Shown here: in pieces, positions 30,263 to 33,931 of the stretch
Layout: every line of letters begins with the position of its first letter
How positions within the stretch are numbered: the stretch's first letter is position 1
Origin: Lachnospiraceae bacterium UBA1755
GTDB taxonomy: Bacteria; Bacillota; Clostridia; Lachnospirales; Lachnospiraceae
Reading direction: 5' to 3'
Length of the DNA: 33,931 nucleotides
Assembly (NCBI GenBank): GCA_002314805.1
Contig: DCHJ01000062.1
Location: 1 to 33,931, forward strand
Notes under the pieces: model-generated
Database searches by the model: none
The model's input: the letters and a program-made list of their open reading frames with translations, nothing else
What the model was told of the DNA's origin: nothing
Program-made: the position numbers and the translations under genes

Positions 30263-30269
30263 ATTAAGC

Positions 30270-30869
30270 ATGAGTACGAAAAAATTCAAAAATCCCGATG
30301 GGGATCCTAATAACGTAAAAAAGGGCCCGGAGAAGGAACCTCTCGATGTCCGCAAGGATATCCTTAGCTGGCTGGAGGTCCTGGTCATCGCGGCAGCTCT
30401 GGCTTTCTTCATCAACAGATTTCTGATTGCCAATTCGGTCGTTCCGACCTCTTCAATGGAGCCTATGATCATGGCCGGCGACAGGGTGTTCGGCTCGAGG
30501 CTTACCTATGGTATCCTAGGCAATGATCCACAGCGCGGCGATGTAGTCATCTTTCACTGGCCGGATAACGAAAAGACATATTTTGTCAAGCGTGTCATAG
30601 GTATGCCCGGCGAGACAGTGGACATAGTACAGGGTGTGGTCTACATAAACGGCGAGCCCCTGGACGAGCCCTATCTGGCTGAGCCGATGCGCACGGATGA
30701 GTCTCCGATGCATTTTGAAGTACCGGAAGGTGCATACTTTATGATGGGAGATAACCGCAATCAGTCACTGGATGCACGCTACTGGAATAATACCTACGTA
30801 TACAGAGACAAGATAATCGCTAAATGCGGGTTTAAATATTTCCCGCTTCCGTTTAAGAAGATCGAGTGA
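30270..30869 (+). CDS. lepB: Signal peptidase I (LepB/SipS type)
   Basis: Membrane serine protease removing Sec and Tat signal peptides. From the ATG at 30270 it is 199 residues. One N-terminal transmembrane helix (about 34-54) is followed by box B VVPTSSMEPMIMAGD with nucleophile Ser62, box D EKTYFVKRVIGMPGE with catalytic Lys107, and box E FMMGDNRNQSLDARYW. The Ser-Lys dyad separates it from the SipW-type enzyme at 17031. It stands alone on the plus strand between divergent gmk and convergent dnaJ and ends about 80 bases before a strong terminator. Confidence 0.95.
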   Translation: MSTKKFKNPDGDPNNVKKGPEKEPLDVRKDILSWLEVLVIAAALAFFINRFLIANSVVPTSSMEPMIMAGDRVFGSRLTYGILGNDPQRGDVVIFHWPDNEKTYFVKRVIGMPGETVDIVQGVVYINGEPLDEPYLAEPMRTDESPMHFEVPEGAYFMMGDNRNQSLDARYWNNTYVYRDKIIAKCGFKYFPLPFKKIE

Positions 30870-30948
30870 ATAAACATCCCCTATTAAGGAAACCCTGACA
30901 AAAAGCACACTCCGGACTGAAAGCCGAAATAAGCAATAGTTTCAGATA

Positions 30949-31003
30949 AATAAGGTATCCCGCACTGACGATTTCACTATCGGTGCGGGATACCTTATTT
31001 TTG
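30949..31003 (+). terminator. Long bidirectional terminator between lepB and dnaJ
   Basis: An almost perfect stem of about 20 bp (AATAAGGTATCCCGCAC / GTGCGGGATACCTTATT) with an A run before and a T run after, usable from both sides. The stretch from here to the dnaJ stop (31004-31160) holds nothing I recognise and would be the dnaJ 3' UTR. Confidence 0.93.
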
Positions 31004-31160
31004 ACTCATATTACAGACTGCTTCCGATCCCGGATCCATTACTGCCTGTCAAAAGTATTTCGAGATTCTTCATCGATTTGGAACATCTGTCTCAGAAGCT
31101 GCTGACGGTCCGGCATTCCAGGCTCCTGCCATGCAGCCGCTTTCTGTCAGATCCGCTATA

Positions 31161-32276
31161 TCAGCTTTCTCCCATAGCATCTGCATATGCCCTGAGGGCG
31201 TCTCTCTGCCTGCCGGTGAGATGGTTCGGGATCTGTACCACAAGTGTGATGTAATGATCACCGCGCAGATTTCTGTTTCTTACACTGGGTACTCCCTTGC
31301 CTTTAAGCCTTACCCTTGTATGTGAAGGCGTACCTGCCTTAACTTCATATTCAACTTCCCCGTCAATGGTCTTTACCCTGATCGGTCCGCCAAGTGCCGC
31401 CTTTGCGAAGGTGACAGGAACAGTCGAATAGATATCCATATTCTGACGTTGGAATATCGGGTGCTGGCTTACTACTGCCTCAACAAGCAGATCTCCTCTC
31501 GGTCCGCCGTTGGATCCCGGTTCTCCTGCGCCTGAAAGCCTTACGCTCTGCCCGTCATCTATACCTGCCGGGATAGTCACATTAAAGGTCTTTTTGATAG
31601 TCTTGTAGCCTTCACCCCTGCACTCCGGACACTTTTCAGTGATCACCTTTCCGGTTCCTCTGCAGTCCGGGCATTCCTCCACGTTCTGCATCATTCCAAA
31701 CGGTGACTGGCGGGTGTAAACGACCTTGCCCTGTCCCTTGCATTTCCCGCAGGTTACAGGCTGCGTTCCTTCCTTAGCACCTGTACCGTGGCATTTTGGA
31801 CACTCTTCACGATAATTGATGCGGACTTCCTTTTCACAGCCGAAGACCGCCTCTTCAAACGTAAGTCTTAGCCCGGTACGTACACTTGCTCCCTTTGACG
31901 GCTGGCTGCCTCTGGCTCTCCCGTAACCTCCGAAGCCGCCTCCGAATATATCGCCGAAGATATCTCCGAAGCCGAAGCCTCTCAAAATATCATTGACATC
32001 CATGCCGCTGAAATCGTAGCCGCCGGCTCCGCCGCCCATACCGCCTTCAAACGCAGCATGTCCAAACTGATCATACTGACGGCGTTTATCAGCATCGGAA
32101 AGAATGGCGTATGCTTCGCTGGCCTCTTTGAATTTTGCCTCAGCCTCCTTGTCTCCCGGATTTGCATCCGGATGATACTTCTTGGCAAGGGCTCTGTATG
32201 CTTTTTTGATCGTGGCATCATCGGCTGTCCTTTCGACCCCGAGCACCTCATAATAATCTCTTTTTGTCTCTGCCAT
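31161..32276 (-). CDS. dnaJ: Chaperone protein DnaJ
   Basis: Hsp40 co-chaperone that delivers unfolded proteins to DnaK and stimulates its ATPase. The start is the ATG at 32276 (MAETKRDYYEVLGVERTADD) with AGGAAAG upstream, giving 371 residues. Domains: J domain with HPD (KKYHPDANPGD), Gly/Phe-rich linker (RGFGFGDIFGDIFGGGFGGY), and four CxxCxGxG zinc repeats (CPKCHGTG, CGKCKGQG, CPDCRGTG, CPECRGEG). The C-terminal substrate domains (NVTIPAGIDDGQSVRLSG) close the chain. The gene lies downstream of dnaK. Confidence 0.98.
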   Translation of the reverse strand: MAETKRDYYEVLGVERTADDATIKKAYRALAKKYHPDANPGDKEAEAKFKEASEAYAILSDADKRRQYDQFGHAAFEGGMGGGAGGYDFSGMDVNDILRGFGFGDIFGDIFGGGFGGYGRARGSQPSKGASVRTGLRLTFEEAVFGCEKEVRINYREECPKCHGTGAKEGTQPVTCGKCKGQGKVVYTRQSPFGMMQNVEECPDCRGTGKVITEKCPECRGEGYKTIKKTFNVTIPAGIDDGQSVRLSGAGEPGSNGGPRGDLLVEAVVSQHPIFQRQNMDIYSTVPVTFAKAALGGPIRVKTIDGEVEYEVKAGTPSHTRVRLKGKGVPSVRNRNLRGDHYITLVVQIPNHLTGRQRDALRAYADAMGES

Positions 32277-32303
32277 ATTCACTCTTTCCTAAACCCACGG
32301 ATA

Positions 32304-32323
32304 GCTCCTCTGTCAAGAGGAGC
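32304..32323 (-). other. Hairpin in the dnaK-dnaJ gap
   Basis: GCTCCTCT / AGAGGAGC (8-bp perfect stem, 4-base loop) about 30 bases upstream of the dnaJ start, with no T run. The gap of 236 bases (32277-32512) is long for dnaK-dnaJ. The hairpin could mark processing between the two messages. I see no CIRCE element or second promoter I would defend. Confidence 0.5.
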
Positions 32324-32512
32324 CATTCCATGCATTTATGTAGTTATTGTCTGTGTGTATGCCCCGGGAACAAACTGCCTCGCGCAAAGGCCCACGCCTT
32401 CGTTTCCGACACAGCGGTACTAAGCCCGTAAAAGCATGCTCACTAAGTGGTGACGTCTCCAACGACACACTCACAGATCCGCTTCCGTGTCAGCCACACG
32501 CAGTGTCAAAGC

Positions 32513-33931
32513 TTATACCTCTTTGAAATCTCCGTCAATGACATCGTCATTTGGCTTCTGTCCGCCTGCAGTCTCATTGAAATTGCCGCTGCCGCCCATA
32601 TCGGGACCTGCTCCCTGCGCACCCTGCTGTGCTGCCTGGCTCTGCTCATAAATCTTCTGAGCAAGCGGCTGCATGCTGTTCATGAGCTTTTCCTTAGCTG
32701 CCTTGATATCTGCGATCTGGTCATCGGTTGCCTGATCGATCGGTGCACGTCCGATGGCTTCCTTGAGCTGGTTTAAATCAGCCTCTACTGTCGCCTTGTC
32801 TGTCTCAGCGATCTTATCACCTGCATCCTGCAATGCCTTCTCTACCTGAGCTGCCATCGCCTGACCGTCGTTGTATTCATCAATGTTTTCCTTGCGCTTC
32901 TTATCCTGTGCTTCAAACTCAGCCGCTTCCCTGACTGCCTTCTCGATATCGGCGTCACTCATATTGGAGCCCGATGTTATAGTGATATGCTGCTCCTTAC
33001 CCGTGCCGAGATCCTTGGCTGATACATTAACGATACCGTTTGCATCAATATCAAAGGTAACCTCGATCTGCGGAACACCGCGCCTTGCCGGAAGGATACC
33101 GTCAAGTCTGAACTGTCCGAGAGTCTTGTTGTCTCTTGCGAACTGACGCTCACCCTGTACCACATGGATATCCACTGCGCTCTGGTTGTCCTCAGCTGTT
33201 GAGAATACCTGACTCTTCTTTGTCGGGATTGTGGTATTTCTCTCGATAAGCCTTGTTGCTACTCCGCCCAGTGTCTCGATCGAAAGTGAAAGCGGTGTTA
33301 CATCAAGAAGAAGTACATCACCTGCACCAGCATCACCTGCAAGCTTACCGCCCTGGATACATGCTCCGAGTGCAACACACTCATCGGGATTAAGGGACTT
33401 GCTTGCTTCCTGGCCTGTAAGTGCCTTTACCTTATCCTGTACTGAGATCATACGTGTTGAACCGCCTACAAGCAGCACCTTGCCAAGATCTGAATTTGTA
33501 AGGCCTGCATCCTTCATGGCATTGGCAACAGGAACTGCAGTCTTTTCAACGAGATCAGCTGTAAGCTCGTCAAATTTAGCTCTTGTGAGTGTTACATCGA
33601 GATGCTTCGGTCCTTCACTTGTTGCTGTGATGAACGGAATATTGATATTGGTCGTTGTTGCGCTTGAAAGCTCCTTCTTTGCTTTCTCAGCTGCTTCCCT
33701 GAGTCTCTGAAGTGCCATCTTGTCATTGGACAGATCAACACCCTCAGCCTTCCTGAACTCATCGATCATCCACTGTGTGACCTTGTTATCAAAATCATCG
33801 CCGCCGAGACGGGTATCACCATTGGTTGAAAGGACTTCGATCACACCGTCACCGATCTCAATGATAGATACATCAAATGTGCCGCCGCCGAGATCATATA
33901 CCATGATCTTCTGCTCTTTCTCATTATCAAG
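32513..33931 (-). CDS. dnaK: Chaperone protein DnaK (Hsp70), partial: N-terminus outside window
   Basis: ATP-dependent Hsp70 chaperone working with DnaJ and GrpE. The C-terminal 472 residues are present; the frame is open through the right edge, so the ATG near 33904 is internal and not the start. Visible are KIMVYDLGGGTFDVSIIEIG (phosphate 2 region), GGDDFDNKVTQWM, VLLVGGSTRMISVQDKV (adenosine region), the substrate-binding domain (DVTPLSLSIETLGG, TIPTKKSQVFSTAEDNQ, VQGERQFARDNKTLGQF) and the C-terminal lid with a Gly/Gln-rich tail ending NDDVIDGDFKEV. The upstream hrcA/grpE genes and the heat-shock promoter would lie beyond the window. Confidence 0.98.
   Translation of the reverse strand, partial: LDNEKEQKIMVYDLGGGTFDVSIIEIGDGVIEVLSTNGDTRLGGDDFDNKVTQWMIDEFRKAEGVDLSNDKMALQRLREAAEKAKKELSSATTTNINIPFITATSEGPKHLDVTLTRAKFDELTADLVEKTAVPVANAMKDAGLTNSDLGKVLLVGGSTRMISVQDKVKALTGQEASKSLNPDECVALGACIQGGKLAGDAGAGDVLLLDVTPLSLSIETLGGVATRLIERNTTIPTKKSQVFSTAEDNQSAVDIHVVQGERQFARDNKTLGQFRLDGILPARRGVPQIEVTFDIDANGIVNVSAKDLGTGKEQHITITSGSNMSDADIEKAVREAAEFEAQDKKRKENIDEYNDGQAMAAQVEKALQDAGDKIAETDKATVEADLNQLKEAIGRAPIDQATDDQIADIKAAKEKLMNSMQPLAQKIYEQSQAAQQGAQGAGPDMGGSGNFNETAGGQKPNDDVIDGDFKEV

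Noticed and set aside
31004..31160. Small gene between the terminator and dnaJ
   Set aside because: Frames there are short or run into dnaJ antisense, with no start signal.

Overview
The window reads as chromosomal housekeeping DNA from anaerobic Clostridia (Firmicutes), most like Lachnospiraceae or a close relative. The signs are Bacillus-type SRP RNA with an Alu domain, strong TTGACA/TATAAT-type promoters, A/G-rich Shine-Dalgarno sites, c-di-AMP phosphodiesterase GdpP, RicT, a GerMN-type lipoprotein, a SipW/TasA-type locus, ECF-transporter components and a type-3 (editing-free) prolyl-tRNA synthetase. Both ends cut genes: proS on the left and dnaK on the right. No phage, insertion sequence, CRISPR array or rRNA was seen.

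Layout. Bases 1-5833 (minus strand) are a gdpP-rplI-dnaB-metK-proS operon. A compact pair of back-to-back promoters separates it from the plus-strand rpsF-ssb-rpsR operon (6049-7130), which ends at a bidirectional terminator. Bases 7242-13606 (minus) are dnaX-ybaB-recR-(TPR/acidic/degenerate AAA+ protein)-cvpA, started from a promoter that overlaps the murC terminator. Then come murC and the 4.5S/6S-like SRP RNA with a near-perfect promoter. Bases 15522-17654 hold a three-gene module: a SipW-type signal peptidase, a TasA/camelysin-like protein and a second protein with the same kind of processing site, behind a hairpin-rich leader. An elongator tRNA-Met(CAU) gene with its own promoter and terminator follows, then a membrane-tethered barnase-type RNase with its barstar, an ECF S component, tadA and rsmA. 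Bases 21239-30187 (minus) are tatD, metG, a GerMN-type lipoprotein, a metallo-beta-lactamase-fold hydrolase, rsmI, trmN6, ricT, an unusually short holB (delta') and gmk. lepB runs on plus and converges on dnaK-dnaJ at a long bidirectional terminator.

The most important structural observation is an abrupt change of codon style inside rsmA, near 20.70-20.78 kb. To the left, genes write Pro as CCG, Arg as CGG and almost never use ATA. To the right, genes freely use ATA, CCC and AGG/AGA. The rsmA reading frame is intact across the switch. This looks like a join between two related genomes, either an assembly chimera or a recent homologous recombination, so linkage of the left and right halves should not be taken for granted.

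Other points worth attention are: a long TPR protein whose C-terminus resembles a CbbX/SpoVK-type AAA+ domain that has lost its ATP-binding motifs; the SipW/TasA-like locus with its structured leader; the tethered barnase/barstar pair; a DNA polymerase III delta' lacking its N-terminal nucleotide-binding segment; and a run of small tandem duplications that start at or next to stop codons in the gdpP-rplI-dnaB-metK operon and again after barstar.
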